Origin: RBG-16-64-13 sp963718375
GTDB taxonomy: Bacteria > Actinomycetota > Thermoleophilia > RBG-16-64-13
Direction: 5' to 3'
Length of the DNA: 64,000 nt
Assembly (NCBI GenBank): GCA_963718375.1
Contig: CAVQZD010000012.1
Location: 8,371 to 72,370 of the forward strand
In this document: piece by piece, positions 52,941-62,907 of the stretch
Layout: every line of letters begins with the position of its first letter
How positions within the stretch are numbered: position 1 is the first letter of the stretch
The notes under the pieces: model-generated
Told to the model about the DNA's origin: nothing
The model's input: only the letters and a program-made list of their open reading frames with translations
Databases searched by the model: none
Made by a program: the position numbers and the translations under genes

Positions 52941-53519
52941 ATGTTGAAGACCGTACGGCAAAGCTTGGTGGTCCTGCTGGCGCTGGGCCTGCTCACCGGC
53001 GTCGTCTACCCGCTGGTGGTGACGGGCATCGCTCAAGGACTCTTCGCGCACAAGGCGGGGGGCAGCATGATAGTGCAGGGCGAGCAGACTGTGGGCTCGC
53101 AGCTCATCGGGCAACCGTTCAGCGACCCGGGCTACTTCTGGTCGCGACCGTCGGCCACTGCGGACACACCTTACAACGCAGCAGCCTCTTCCGGCTCCAA
53201 CCTGGGCCCCACCAACCCCGCTCTGCTCGAGGCCATCGAGGCGCGCATCGCCGCGCTGCGCGCCGCCGACCCGGGCAACACCGCTCCCGTCCCCATCGAC
53301 CTGGTCACGGCCTCGGCCAGTGGCCTCGACCCACACATAAGCCCGGCGGCGGCTGAGTACCAGGTGGCTCGGGTGGCCCGGGAACGTGGGCTTAGCGCGG
53401 AGCAAGTGAGGGCACTCGTAGCCGAACACACCGAGGGCAGGCAGTGGTTCGTGTTCGGAGAGCCCAGGGTGAACGTGCTGGAGCTCAACCTCGCTCTCGA
53501 CTCCCTAAGCGGGCGGTGA
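52941..53519 (+). CDS. kdpC: KdpC, assembly subunit of the potassium pump
   Basis: A 192-residue single-span subunit. One N-terminal helix (SLVVLLALGLLTGVVYPLVV), then GSQLIGQPFSDPGYFWSRPS, PYNAAASSGSNLGPTNPALL, VTASASGLDPHISPAAAEYQ and a C-terminal GEPRVNVLELNLAL. All are family hallmarks. It lies 12 bases after kdpB and directly before kdpD. Confidence 0.95.
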   Translation: MLKTVRQSLVVLLALGLLTGVVYPLVVTGIAQGLFAHKAGGSMIVQGEQTVGSQLIGQPFSDPGYFWSRPSATADTPYNAAASSGSNLGPTNPALLEAIEARIAALRAADPGNTAPVPIDLVTASASGLDPHISPAAAEYQVARVARERGLSAEQVRALVAEHTEGRQWFVFGEPRVNVLELNLALDSLSGR

Positions 53520-53523
53520 TCTC

Positions 53524-56248
53524 TTGGAGGAGTACCGTCGCCCCGACCCCGACCGTCTGCTGGAGCAGCTGAGCTCCGGGGAGTCGCCCGACGGGCGGGG
53601 CAGCCTGAAGATCTTCTTCGGTTACGTGGCCGGCGTGGGCAAGACCTATGCCATGTTGGACGCCGCACAGAAGCTGGCGGCCACCGGCGCTGAAGTGGTC
53701 ATAGGGTATGTGGAGCCGCACGGCCGGGTGGAGACCGAAGTGCTGATGGAGGGGTTGGAGGTACTCCCTCCTGCGCGGTGGGATTACCGGGGAGTGGAGC
53801 TGCGCGAGTTCGACCTCGACGGAGCCCTCGAGCGCCACCCGCAGCTGATGCTGGTGGACGAGCTGGCCCACACCAACGCTCCGGGCGCCAGGCACGCCAA
53901 GCGCTGGCAGGACGTCAAGGAGCTGCTCGAAGCGGGCATCAGCGTCTACACCACGCTCAACGTCCAGCACCTGGAGAGCCTGAACGACGTCATCGCCGGG
54001 ATAACCGGCATCGAGGTCCGGGAGACCATCCCAGATGAGGTGTTCGACGACGCCGACTCGGTGGAGGTGGTGGACCTGCCTCCGCGCGAGCTGGTGGAGC
54101 GGCTGCATCAGGGCAAGATCTACATACCCGATCAGGCGGAGCGCGCAGTCGAGGGCTTCTTCACCGGAGCGAACCTGGGGGCGCTCCGCGAGATCGCGCT
54201 GCGCCGGACCGCCGACCGCGTACACATGCACGTGGAGAGAGCGCGTCTCGCGACCGCCGGGCCTGAGCATACCTGGGCGACCGCCGAGACCATCCTCGTG
54301 TGCGTAGGGCCCAGCCCCACTTCGGCCGACGTCATCCGCTCCTCCAAGCGGTTGGCCGCTTCGCTGAACGCCCGCTGGATAGCGGTGGGCGTGGAAGGGG
54401 CCCGGGGCCAAGAGGGCGGGTCAGGGCAACAGCAAGCGCTGATGAGCAACATGCAGCTGGCCGAGCGCCTGGGAGCGGAGACGGCCACGGTGGCCGGGGC
54501 CAACGTGGCCGAGGACATAGTCGAGCTATGCGCACGCGCACAACGTCACCAAGATCGTCATTGGCAAGACGGCCCAATCCCGATGGAAGCGGGCGCTGGG
54601 GAGCAATGTCGTCGACCAGTTGCTCGAACTCAGCGGGGACATCGACGTGTGCTTGATCCACGGCAAGGCCTTGGCGCCCGAGGCGGCGCCTGTGCTCGTG
54701 AGGCGGCGCGCCCCTGTCGCCTGGCAGGGGTACGCGTGGGCGCTTGTGGCGTGCCTACTGGCGTCGTTGGTGGCGTGGGCGTTTCAGGACTTCGGCTTGG
54801 CCGAGACCAACAAGGCCTTGGTGTTCTTGCTGGCGGTCGCGTTGGTGGCCGCCCGGTTCGGCTTGGGCCCGGGTATCACCGCCGCCTTCGTGGGCGTGCT
54901 GGCCTTCGACTTCTTCTTCGTTCCGCCCTACCTGACTTTCGCGGTGGCGGACGCGCAGTACGTCATCACCTTCGCCATCTTGATGGTGGTCGCCGTCATC
55001 GTCAGTTCGCTCGCCGCGCGCCTGCGCAACCAAGTGCGGGCCTCTCGCGCCAGGGAGCGGAGGTTGGAGGCGCTGTATCGGATGAGTCGCGAGCTATCGG
55101 GGATGGCGGGCCGGCACCAGTTGGCTGCCGTCGCACAGAGGGAGGTCCGGGAGACCTTCGGTGCCGACACGTCTCTGTACCTGCCCGGCAGCGATGGTCG
55201 TTTGGAGCCGGTGGTTTCGTCGGGCGCGGCCGACGTGCCCGGCCAGCGCGAAGCGGCTGTGGCGCAATGGGTGATGGACCACGCGCACATCGCCGGAGAA
55301 GGCACCGACACCCTACCCGACGCCAAGGGGCTGTTCGTGCCGCTGCTCACACCTCGAGGCACGGTGGGCGTGCTCAGGGTGGCTCAGCCGGAGCAGGAGA
55401 CGCTGCTGCTGCCCGACAACCGGCAGCTGCTCGAGACGCTGGCTCAGCAGATAGGCGTGGCCATCGAGCGGGACGAGCTCGTGGAAGAGACGCGGGGCGT
55501 GGTGCTGGAGATCGAGAGAGAGCGGCTGCGCAGCTCGCTGCTCAGCTCGGTCTCGCATGACCTCAGGACCCCCCTGGCGGCCATCGCCGGGGCGAGCAGC
55601 ACCCTGCTGGAGCTGAGCGACTCCGCCGACCCGGCTCAGCGCCGGGAGCTCCTGGAGGAGCTGGTGGAGGAGTCCAACCGGCTAGCCAGGTTGGTGGACA
55701 ACCTGCTCAACATGACCCGCCTCGAGGCGGGCAAGATAGTGGTGGACAAGCAGTGGTTCCCGCTCGAAGATGTGATCGGCTCGGCCCTTGGCCGGTTGCG
55801 CCAAGAGCTGGCCGGGCGCTCGGTGGACAAGCATCTGCCTGAGGATCTGCCGCTGGTGCCGCTTGACGGGGTGCTCGTGGAGCAGGCGCTGGTGAACCTG
55901 CTGGACAACGCGGTAAAGTACAGTCCGCCGGGCTCACCCTTGGAGGTATCGGCGCAGGTGCACGATGATGAGGTGAGGGTGAGTGTGAGCGACCGGGGAC
56001 AGGGCTTGGCTGCGGGCGAAGAGGAGAGGGTCTTCGACAAGCTGTTCCGGGGGTCGGCCTCGTCCACGTCGGGCGGACGGGGAGCGGGCTTGGGCTTGGC
56101 CATAGTCACCGCTATAGTCACAGCTCACGGGGGCCGGGTCTGGGCCGAGAACCGGCCTGGTGGCGGCGCGGAGTTCAACCTGACTCTGCCTCTGGGCGAG
56201 TCGCCGCCCGACCTGGAGACCATCGAGCGTGAGGGGGCCGCGGAGTGA
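53524..56248 (+). CDS. kdpD: KdpD, turgor/K+ sensor histidine kinase, one frameshift
   Basis: The N-terminal KdpD domain has Walker-like GYVAGVGKTYAMLDAAQ and VDELAHTNAPGARHAKRWQDV, then a USP-like domain, four membrane helices (ALVACLLASLVAWAFQ to LAFDFFFVPPYLTF), a GAF-type segment, the H-box SSVSHDLRTPLAAIAGASS and the ATPase boxes LVNLLDNAVKYSPPG and GRGAGLGLAIV. The frame breaks near 54530 (AEDIVEL then AHAHNVTKIVIGKT in another frame), consistent with one extra T. Corrected length is about 908 residues. The TTG start is four bases after kdpC, with weak ribosome-site support. It phosphorylates KdpE. Confidence 0.93.
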
Positions 56249-56982
56249 CCGGCGGAGTCACAGGCGGAGCGACCGGCACCGAGCCTCAAGCCGCCCGCAT
56301 CCTCGTGATCGAGGACGATAGGCCCATCCGTCGCTTCCTAGGCGCGGCTCTGACTGACGCCGGCTACGAGGTGGTGGAGGCGGAGACCGGGCGCGCGGGC
56401 ATCACCCACCTGTTGGCGCGCATCCCCGACCTGGTGATCCTGGACCTGGGTCTGCCGGACATGGACGGCATGCAGATAATCACCCAAGCCCGGGAGTGGT
56501 CGCAGGTGCCGATAGTGGTGCTTTCCGCTCGCGGTCGTGAAGATGACAAGGTGCGTGCGCTGGACGCGGGGGCCGACGACTACTTGACCAAACCCTTCGG
56601 CGTGCCGGAGCTGCTCGCCCGCATCAAGGTGGCGCTCCGTCATGCAGCGGCGCTGCGTGAGGGGGGCGGGGAGCAAGTGTCCAGCTTCAAGAACGGGGGC
56701 CTGACGGTAGACCTGTCTGCGCGCCGGGTGTTCGTCCGCGACCGCGAGGTCCATCTCACCCCGCTCGAGTACCGCCTGCTGACCACCCTGGTCAGGAAGC
56801 CGGGCAAGGTGCTCACCCATCGGTATCTGCTGGAGGAGGTGTGGGGGCCGGGCTACCAGGAGCAGACGCATTACCCGCGGATGCTCGTAGCCAGTCTGCG
56901 CAGGAAGATCGAGGACGACCCGGCCGACCCGCGCTACATAGTCACCGAGCAGGGAGTGGGCTACCGCCTGCTGGAGGACTGA
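56245..56982 (+). CDS. kdpE: KdpE, response regulator of the kdp operon
   Basis: An OmpR-type regulator. The receiver domain has acidic pocket VIEDDRPIRRFL, phospho-Asp in DLVILDLGLPDMDGM, and Lys in DDYLTKPFGVPELLARI. The C-terminal winged helix has LTPLEYRLLTTLVRKPGKVLTHRYLL, then MLVASLRRKIEDDP and VTEQGVGYRLLED. The GTG start overlaps the kdpD stop (GTGA). The first 17 residues are a Gly/Thr-rich extension not found in most KdpE. Confidence 0.95.
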   Translation: MTGGVTGGATGTEPQAARILVIEDDRPIRRFLGAALTDAGYEVVEAETGRAGITHLLARIPDLVILDLGLPDMDGMQIITQAREWSQVPIVVLSARGREDDKVRALDAGADDYLTKPFGVPELLARIKVALRHAAALREGGGEQVSSFKNGGLTVDLSARRVFVRDREVHLTPLEYRLLTTLVRKPGKVLTHRYLLEEVWGPGYQEQTHYPRMLVASLRRKIEDDPADPRYIVTEQGVGYRLLED

Positions 56983-57065
56983 GCGCAAGGGGTCGCCCGT
57001 GCCGGCCGTGCCGTCAGGCGCCCTCGCACGCTCTCCCCTGTTGCGCGGCGCGGCGGACCGGTAGA

Positions 57066-58895
57066 ATGCACTCGATGAATATCGACGTGAATGACGCGCC
57101 CGGCTTGCAGCCGTCCCCACATACGTTCCATATCCCGGTGATGGGCACGGGCTTCACTATCGACACCCCGCTCAAAGTGGCGCGGTACGGCATCTCGTCG
57201 GTGATCTCGCTAGTGGACGATGTGCTCATCGAGCAGATGCGGCGCTATCACAGCGAGCGCGAGGGCGAGGACTTCGAGGCCATCCCGGCGAGCGCTGACG
57301 ACTGTCGGGCGCGGCGCATCACCGCGTATCTGGATCTGATGGACCGAGTGGTGAAGCGGCAGGTAGAAGAGCTCCGCGCGACCCCGTTCGTCCCGGATAG
57401 TCCCATAACGTACTACTACGAGCTGCTGCCCGAGTCACCGCTGAAGGCCAGCTATCAGAAGATGCTCAGCACCGACGATGCGGCCGAGCGCGAGAAGCTG
57501 CAAGACGAGCTGCGCCGCCGAGTGGTGGCCGGCTCCATCGACGCCAACATCATGGTGAAGATCGACCGCCGGCCCATCTTTCGCGATCGAGCCTCGACAC
57601 CTGAGGACGGCGACGCTCTCTCAGCACTCCGGGGGTTCGCCCGCAGTACGGTGCGCTCGTCCATCGTCTTCTCCGCAGGCATGAATGCTCCGCTCTACAC
57701 CTACACCGGCAAGTTCCCGGACTTCCTGCCCGATGCTGACGGAGTACTCAAGAAGAAGATAGTGCTCAAGGTCAGTGACTTCCGCTCCGCCGTGACTCAG
57801 AGCAAGTTCTTGGCCAGGAATGGGCTGTGGGTGTCGGAGTACCGCATCGAGTCAGGGCTCAACTGCGGCGGTCACGCGTTCTCTGCCCAAGGCCAGTTGA
57901 TGGGGTTGGTACTGGAGGAGTTTCGGCAGAGCCGGCACGAGCTGGCGGCGCTCATGCTCCCCTTGTATGCGGAGGCCCTCCGGGAGCGGAAGCTCCAAGC
58001 GCCTTCGGACCCGCCGCCGACCAGGGTGACCGTCCAGGGAGGCATAGGCACGTTCGAAGAAGACCGGTTGCTCCGCGAGAGATACCAGGTGGACGGCACC
58101 GGATGGGGCACGCCCTTCTTGCTGGTGCCAGAGGTCACGAATGTGGACGAAGAGCATCTGCAGAAGCTCTTGCGGGCTACAGACGAGGACGTCTTTCTGA
58201 GCGAAGCGTCACCTCTGCACATCCCGTTCTGGAACCTGCGCGAATCGGGCTCCGAGATAGCGCGCAGGAGCCGCATCGAGCAGGGCCGGCCGGGCAGCTC
58301 ATGCGTGAAAGGGTATGCGCGCTTGTATAACACCGAGTTCACCGAAGTGCCTGTCTGTGAGGCTTCCCGCGAATACCAGAGCGCCAAGCTGGTCGCTCTG
58401 GAGAGCGACGATCTGACAGATGAGCAGCGCGCGGCCGCCATCGAGTCGGTGCTGGCCAAAGCCTGCTTGTGCCACGACCTGGCGGGCGGCGCGACGGGCA
58501 CGTACGGCATCGACAATGAAGCGACCACGGCGGTCTGCAGCGGGCCGAACATAGTCAACTTCTCGCGGATAGTGAAGCTGGCCGAGATGGTGGGCCACAT
58601 CTACGGGCGTGCGTCTCTGCTCTCCGGCGCGCAGCGCCCGCACATGTTCATCCGCGAACTCGATCTGTACGTGGACTATTTGGACAAAGAGTTCGACCGC
58701 TGTGCCCGCGGCATAGAGAAGCGCCCCGGCAAGTACTTCGCGGAATTCAGAGAGAACCTGCTCAAGGGCATCGGTCACTACAGAGAGGTGGCCGAACACA
58801 TCGCGGGTGAACAGAGGCAGGCGTTTCTTTCGGCTCTGCAGTGCTTCCAGGACGCGATAGAGGGGTTGTTGCCGGAACCGGCGATGGCGACCTAG
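57066..58895 (+). CDS. Large conserved protein of unknown function
   Basis: About 609 residues, soluble, with no signal or membrane segment. The start has FHIPVMGTGFTIDTPLKVARYGISSVISLVDD, which recalls a barrel-type flavin or nucleotide enzyme such as nitronate monooxygenase. The middle has NCGGHAFSAQGQLMG, TVQGGIGTFEEDRLL and GTGWGTPFLLVPEVTNVD; the later part has SCVKGYARLYN and ACLCHDLAGGATGTYGID with several Cys. I recall similar unannotated proteins in unrelated anaerobes but cannot give a function. Start ATG 57066 or 57075. It stands alone between kdpE and a P-type ATPase gene, 33 bases before the latter. Confidence 0.8.
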   Translation: MHSMNIDVNDAPGLQPSPHTFHIPVMGTGFTIDTPLKVARYGISSVISLVDDVLIEQMRRYHSEREGEDFEAIPASADDCRARRITAYLDLMDRVVKRQVEELRATPFVPDSPITYYYELLPESPLKASYQKMLSTDDAAEREKLQDELRRRVVAGSIDANIMVKIDRRPIFRDRASTPEDGDALSALRGFARSTVRSSIVFSAGMNAPLYTYTGKFPDFLPDADGVLKKKIVLKVSDFRSAVTQSKFLARNGLWVSEYRIESGLNCGGHAFSAQGQLMGLVLEEFRQSRHELAALMLPLYAEALRERKLQAPSDPPPTRVTVQGGIGTFEEDRLLRERYQVDGTGWGTPFLLVPEVTNVDEEHLQKLLRATDEDVFLSEASPLHIPFWNLRESGSEIARRSRIEQGRPGSSCVKGYARLYNTEFTEVPVCEASREYQSAKLVALESDDLTDEQRAAAIESVLAKACLCHDLAGGATGTYGIDNEATTAVCSGPNIVNFSRIVKLAEMVGHIYGRASLLSGAQRPHMFIRELDLYVDYLDKEFDRCARGIEKRPGKYFAEFRENLLKGIGHYREVAEHIAGEQRQAFLSALQCFQDAIEGLLPEPAMAT

Positions 58896-58928
58896 GTAGG
58901 GAGTACCGAGCGGGCAAGGGGACGCCTC

Positions 58929-61721
58929 ATGCCGGAACCCCAACCACAGACGGTGGAGCAGTGGCACCGACTCTCGGTCGATGAGGCCCGGCTTGCGCTG
59001 AGGAGCGACCTCGACCAAGGCCTCGCGGCTACCGAGGCAGCCGCGCGCTCGACCCAGTACGGGCCTAATGCCATCACTCCGCAGAAGGGCCCCAGTTCAC
59101 TGCGCCTGGCGCTTTCCCAGTTCAACCAACCGCTGGTGATCATCTTGCTGGTGGCCGGTGCCGTCACCGCGATACTGGGAGAGTGGGTCGATTCGGCGGT
59201 GATCTTCGGGGTAGTGATACTCAACGCGATCATCGGCTACCTGCAAGAAGCCAAGGCGATGAAGGCCATCGAGGCGTTGACGCGGGCCATGACCACGGAG
59301 GCTACCGCCCTACGCGACGGGCAAAGGGTCCGCCTCTCGGCCACCGAGCTCGTGCCGGGCGACGTGGTCATCCTGCAGGCCGGCGACAAGGTGCCGGCCG
59401 ATATGCGCCTCACCTATTCGCGCGACCTTCGGGTGGACGAGTCCGCCCTCACGGGTGAGTCGCTGCCGGTGGAGAAGAAGACCGATCCTCTGCCCGAGGA
59501 CACAACTCTGGCCGATCGTGCCAACATGGCCTACGCCTCCACCCTGGCCTCTGCCGGACAGGGAGCGGGGGTCGTGGTGACCATAGGCGACGCCACCGAG
59601 GTCGGTCGCATCTCGCGCCTCATCGCCGAGGCTCACAAGCTGCAGACCCCTCTCACCCGCAAGATCGCCGCATTCAGCCGGATACTCCTCTACGTGATCA
59701 TAGGTCTCGCCGCGCTTACCGCTGTCGTGGGTATCCTGCGCGGCCAGTCGGTGGTAGACATGTTCCTGGCGGCGGTGGCCTTGGCCGTGGGTGCGATCCC
59801 CGAGGGTCTGCCGGCCGCGGTCACCATAACCCTGGCCATCGGGGTGTCGCGGATGGCCCGTCGCCAAGCGATCATACGCAAGTTGCCCGCCGTGGAGACT
59901 CTCGGGAGCACCACGGTCATCTGCTCGGACAAGACCGGTACCCTCACCGAGAACCAGATGACTGTGCAACGTCTCGCCACCGGCAGTGACGGCTACACAG
60001 TCACGGGCGGCGGCTACGTACCCGAGGGGCAGGTCGTCGACGTCGGCGGGAGCCCGGTCGTGCTTGGCGCGGGCGAGGCGCCGGCCCCGCGCGGGCGGCA
60101 AGATCTGGTCGAGCTGCTGCGGGCAGGTGTGCTCTGCAACGACAGCTCTCTCTACCAGGAGGATGATCGCTGGCGGATCAGCGGCGACCCCACAGAGGGT
60201 GCGCTCATCGTCGCGGCTGCCAAGGCTGGTCTGCACCACGCGGAGTTGGGAAACACCTTCCCCCGACTGGATACCGTCCCCTTTGAGTCTGAGCACCAGT
60301 ACATGGCTACCCTGCATCGCGTGGTCTCCCCTCACGACGCCGGGGCTACCGAGACCCGCGTCGCGTACGTCAAAGGAGCCGTGGAGAAGGTGCTCGCCCG
60401 CTGTTCGGACGAGCTGGGCGTGGATGGTTCACTTCGGCCCCTGGCCGCCGGGGTGATAGAGCAGCAGGCTCACGCGATGGCGTCCGAGGGTCTGCGAGTG
60501 CTTGCCTTCGCCCGCAAAGAGCTGCCCACCGGCACCGACGAGATCTATCACGAACAAGTGGAACACGATCTTGTCTTCTTGGGCCTGCAGGGCATGATCG
60601 ACCCTCCGCGGGAGGAGGCCCTGGAGGCCATCAGGGCCTGCCACGCGGCGGGCATCCAAGTGAAGATGATCACAGGGGACCACGCCCTCACGGCCGCTGC
60701 CATCGCCTACCAGCTGGAACTCCGCCCACCGGGCTGCGTGGCGATCGCCGACGTGAGCCCCCTCGCAGGCGCCGAGCTAGCTGCCATCAGTGAGACCGAT
60801 CTCGTCGATGCAGTGGAGCAGACCTACGTGTTCGCCCGGGTCACCCCGGAGCAGAAGCTGCGGCTGGTGAACGCCCTGCAGAGTCGAGGGCACGTGGTGG
60901 CTATGACGGGCGATGGGGTGAACGACGCCCCCGCGCTGAAGCAGGCGGACATCGGCATCGCCATGGGTATCGCCGGTACTGAGGTGGCCAAAGAAGCGGC
61001 CGACATGATCCTGACCGACGACAACTTCGCCTCCATCGAGGCGGCCGTCGAAGAAGGCAGGGGCGTGTTCGACAATCTCACCAAGTTCATCACCTGGACG
61101 CTGCCGACCAACTTGGCTGAGGGCCTGGTCATCGTCGCAGCCGTGTTCGCCGGTGTGGCCCTTCCTATCCTGCCGGTACAGATACTGTGGATCAACATGA
61201 CCACTGCGGTCCTCCTGGGTCTCACGCTGGCGTTCGAGCGGAGGGAAGACGGCATCATGCTGCGGCCGCCGCGTCGACCGACGGCTCCCATACTCGACCG
61301 CGTGCTGGTAGAACGCATCGTCCTGGTGGGTGTGCTGCTGTTGGCGGGCTCCTTCGGCCTGTTCGAGCTTGCCCAAGAGACCGGACAGAGCCTGGAAGAA
61401 GCTCGAACCATCGCTGCGAATGTCCTGGTGTTCGGGGAGATGCTGTACCTGTTCAACTGTCGCTCGCTCACGCTGCCGTCGTGGAGGGTGAGCCTACGGA
61501 CAAATCACCTGCTGTTCGGGGGCGTAGGTCTGATGCTGGCGCTGCAGCTGATGTTCACCTATATGCCGGGGATGAACCAGCTGTTCGGTACCGCGCCCAT
61601 CTCGCTCGACAGCTGGGGCTGGATCATCGCCTCCGCCTTCGCGGTCCACGTGGTCGTCGAGATAGAGAAGGCGGTCAGACGTCGCAGGGAGAAGACCCGC
61701 ATGCCCACGGAGGCATGCTAG
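58929..61721 (+). CDS. P-type cation-transporting ATPase (P2, PacL/Ca2+-type)
   Basis: A 930-residue P2-type pump with all cytosolic motifs: VDESALTGESLPVEK, phosphorylation site CSDKTGTLTENQM near residue 337, KGAVEKVLARC (nucleotide domain) and MTGDGVNDAPALKQADIG. Ten membrane helices are expected; the transport-site helix is AVALAVGAIPEGLPAAVTI, and later helices have TLPTNLAEGLVIVAAV and QILWINMTTAVLLG. PEGLPA with NLAEG and NM is nearer Ca2+-type than H+-type pumps, but ion identity (Ca2+, Mn2+ or Na+) cannot be fixed by eye. A ZIP transporter follows 12 bases later. Confidence 0.9.
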   Translation: MPEPQPQTVEQWHRLSVDEARLALRSDLDQGLAATEAAARSTQYGPNAITPQKGPSSLRLALSQFNQPLVIILLVAGAVTAILGEWVDSAVIFGVVILNAIIGYLQEAKAMKAIEALTRAMTTEATALRDGQRVRLSATELVPGDVVILQAGDKVPADMRLTYSRDLRVDESALTGESLPVEKKTDPLPEDTTLADRANMAYASTLASAGQGAGVVVTIGDATEVGRISRLIAEAHKLQTPLTRKIAAFSRILLYVIIGLAALTAVVGILRGQSVVDMFLAAVALAVGAIPEGLPAAVTITLAIGVSRMARRQAIIRKLPAVETLGSTTVICSDKTGTLTENQMTVQRLATGSDGYTVTGGGYVPEGQVVDVGGSPVVLGAGEAPAPRGRQDLVELLRAGVLCNDSSLYQEDDRWRISGDPTEGALIVAAAKAGLHHAELGNTFPRLDTVPFESEHQYMATLHRVVSPHDAGATETRVAYVKGAVEKVLARCSDELGVDGSLRPLAAGVIEQQAHAMASEGLRVLAFARKELPTGTDEIYHEQVEHDLVFLGLQGMIDPPREEALEAIRACHAAGIQVKMITGDHALTAAAIAYQLELRPPGCVAIADVSPLAGAELAAISETDLVDAVEQTYVFARVTPEQKLRLVNALQSRGHVVAMTGDGVNDAPALKQADIGIAMGIAGTEVAKEAADMILTDDNFASIEAAVEEGRGVFDNLTKFITWTLPTNLAEGLVIVAAVFAGVALPILPVQILWINMTTAVLLGLTLAFERREDGIMLRPPRRPTAPILDRVLVERIVLVGVLLLAGSFGLFELAQETGQSLEEARTIAANVLVFGEMLYLFNCRSLTLPSWRVSLRTNHLLFGGVGLMLALQLMFTYMPGMNQLFGTAPISLDSWGWIIASAFAVHVVVEIEKAVRRRREKTRMPTEAC

Positions 61722-61733
61722 TAACATGAGCGC

Positions 61734-62579
61734 ATGAACGACGTATTGTTCGCCTTTGGGTTGACGCTGTTCGCCGGCATGGCGACTGCTATCGGCAGCG
61801 TGATCGCCTTCAGCGCCAAGAGGACGAACTACCGCTTTCTGTCGTTGGCCACGGGCTTCTCGGCCGGCGTGATGCTCTATGTAGCCTTCGTCGAGATACT
61901 GTTCAAGGGCATAGACTCCCTGGCGGAGGCCTATGGGGAGACAGCGGCTCATTGGCTCGCCGTGGCCTCCTTCTTCGGCGGGATACTGTTGATAGCGCTG
62001 ATCGACTACCTGGTGCCGGCGGCAGAGAATCCCCACGAGACGCGTTCGGAGGCCGAAGAGCTTCCCTTACACGACCCCACGGCGTCCAGGCCCGAGCGCG
62101 CAGAGGCCAGACTGCTGCGCATGGGGCTGGTCACGGCCTTGGCGATCGGCATCCACAACTTCCCCGAGGGTCTCGCTACCTTTCTCGCGGCACTGCATGA
62201 CCCCAGTCTGGGAGTGGCCATCGCTATCGCGATCGCCCTGCACAACATACCCGAGGGCATCAGCGTCTCCGTACCCATCTACTATGCGACCGGCAGCAGA
62301 AGAAAGGCCTTCATCTACTCGGGTCTCAGCGGGTTGGCGGAACCGATCGGCGCGCTCGTAGCCTACGGTGTTATCCGCCTCCTTCTCGGGGGGGACACGG
62401 CCGTGGTGCCGCCTCAGGTCATGGGTGTGCTCTTCGGCCTGGTGGCGGGCATCATGGTGTATATAAGTCTCGACCAATTGCTTCCCACCAGCCGGGCGTA
62501 CGGCAAGGGGCATGACAGCGTGATTGGCCTGGTGGCGGGGATGCTGGTGATGGCCCTCAGTCTGCTCTTGATGATGTAG
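61734..62579 (+). CDS. zupT: ZIP-family divalent metal transporter (ZupT-like)
   Basis: A 281-residue, eight-helix importer of zinc and other divalent metals. The paired metal-site helices are ALAIGIHNFPEGLATFLAAL and IALHNIPEGISVSVPI; FSAGVMLYVAFVEILFKG is typical. The loop between helices 3 and 4 is acidic with His (ENPHETRSEAEELPLHD). It follows the P-type ATPase by 12 bases, presumably co-transcribed. Eight bases after its stop a fragment of hdrA begins. Confidence 0.93.
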   Translation: MNDVLFAFGLTLFAGMATAIGSVIAFSAKRTNYRFLSLATGFSAGVMLYVAFVEILFKGIDSLAEAYGETAAHWLAVASFFGGILLIALIDYLVPAAENPHETRSEAEELPLHDPTASRPERAEARLLRMGLVTALAIGIHNFPEGLATFLAALHDPSLGVAIAIAIALHNIPEGISVSVPIYYATGSRRKAFIYSGLSGLAEPIGALVAYGVIRLLLGGDTAVVPPQVMGVLFGLVAGIMVYISLDQLLPTSRAYGKGHDSVIGLVAGMLVMALSLLLMM

Positions 62580-62587
62580 TGCCCTGG

Positions 62588-62749
62588 AAGCAGGAGCAGC
62601 GCGACGGCAGCTTCAAGAGTCATGTGATCGAGACGGTCTGCCAGGGCTGCGGCGTGTGCGTGGCCAACTGCCCGGTGAACTGCATCTCGCTGAAGGGCTT
62701 CACTACCGACGCCCTGCTGGACCAGCTAGAAGAGGTGTTGCAGTCGTAA
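62588..62749 (+). pseudogene. Orphan hdrA 3' fragment
   Basis: Fifty-three codons of an hdrA C-terminus with the last ferredoxin motif CQGCGVCVANCP and the ending DQLEEVLQS before TAA 62747-62749. No start codon or upstream part is present; the sequence directly upstream is the end of the ZIP gene. It retains its stop codon and its own terminator. It differs from the intact hdrA only near the end, mostly silently. Confidence 0.9.
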
Positions 62750-62753
62750 AGGC
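62588..62753 (+). repeat. Direct repeat copy 2 (hdrA 3' end)
   Basis: Partner of 44914-45079 at offset 17,674 bp, with 155 of 166 positions identical by eye. The two copies enclose arsR-ACR3, rnj, kdp, the unknown 609-residue gene, the P-type ATPase and the ZIP gene. Confidence 0.95.
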
Positions 62754-62782
62754 TCTGGTCAAATTCTTGTGATGTTGATTTT

Positions 62783-62806
62783 GGGGCGCCGGAGGCGCCC
62801 CTTTTC
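62783..62806 (+). terminator. Rho-independent terminator after the hdrA fragment
   Basis: Stem GGGGCGCC/GGCGCCCC (62783-62790 and 62794-62801) with loop GGA, followed by TTTTCT. A strong hairpin, probably the native terminator of the hdr operon from which the fragment came. Confidence 0.9.
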
Positions 62807-62907
62807 TGTCCGGTCTGGTTGATAGACTGAGCCAGTACCCGACCAGTTGCGGGCCAGCTGGTTAGGGCACTTGTGGAGTACTGTTGCCTCGTGCTAGTGT
62901 GTTGCGC

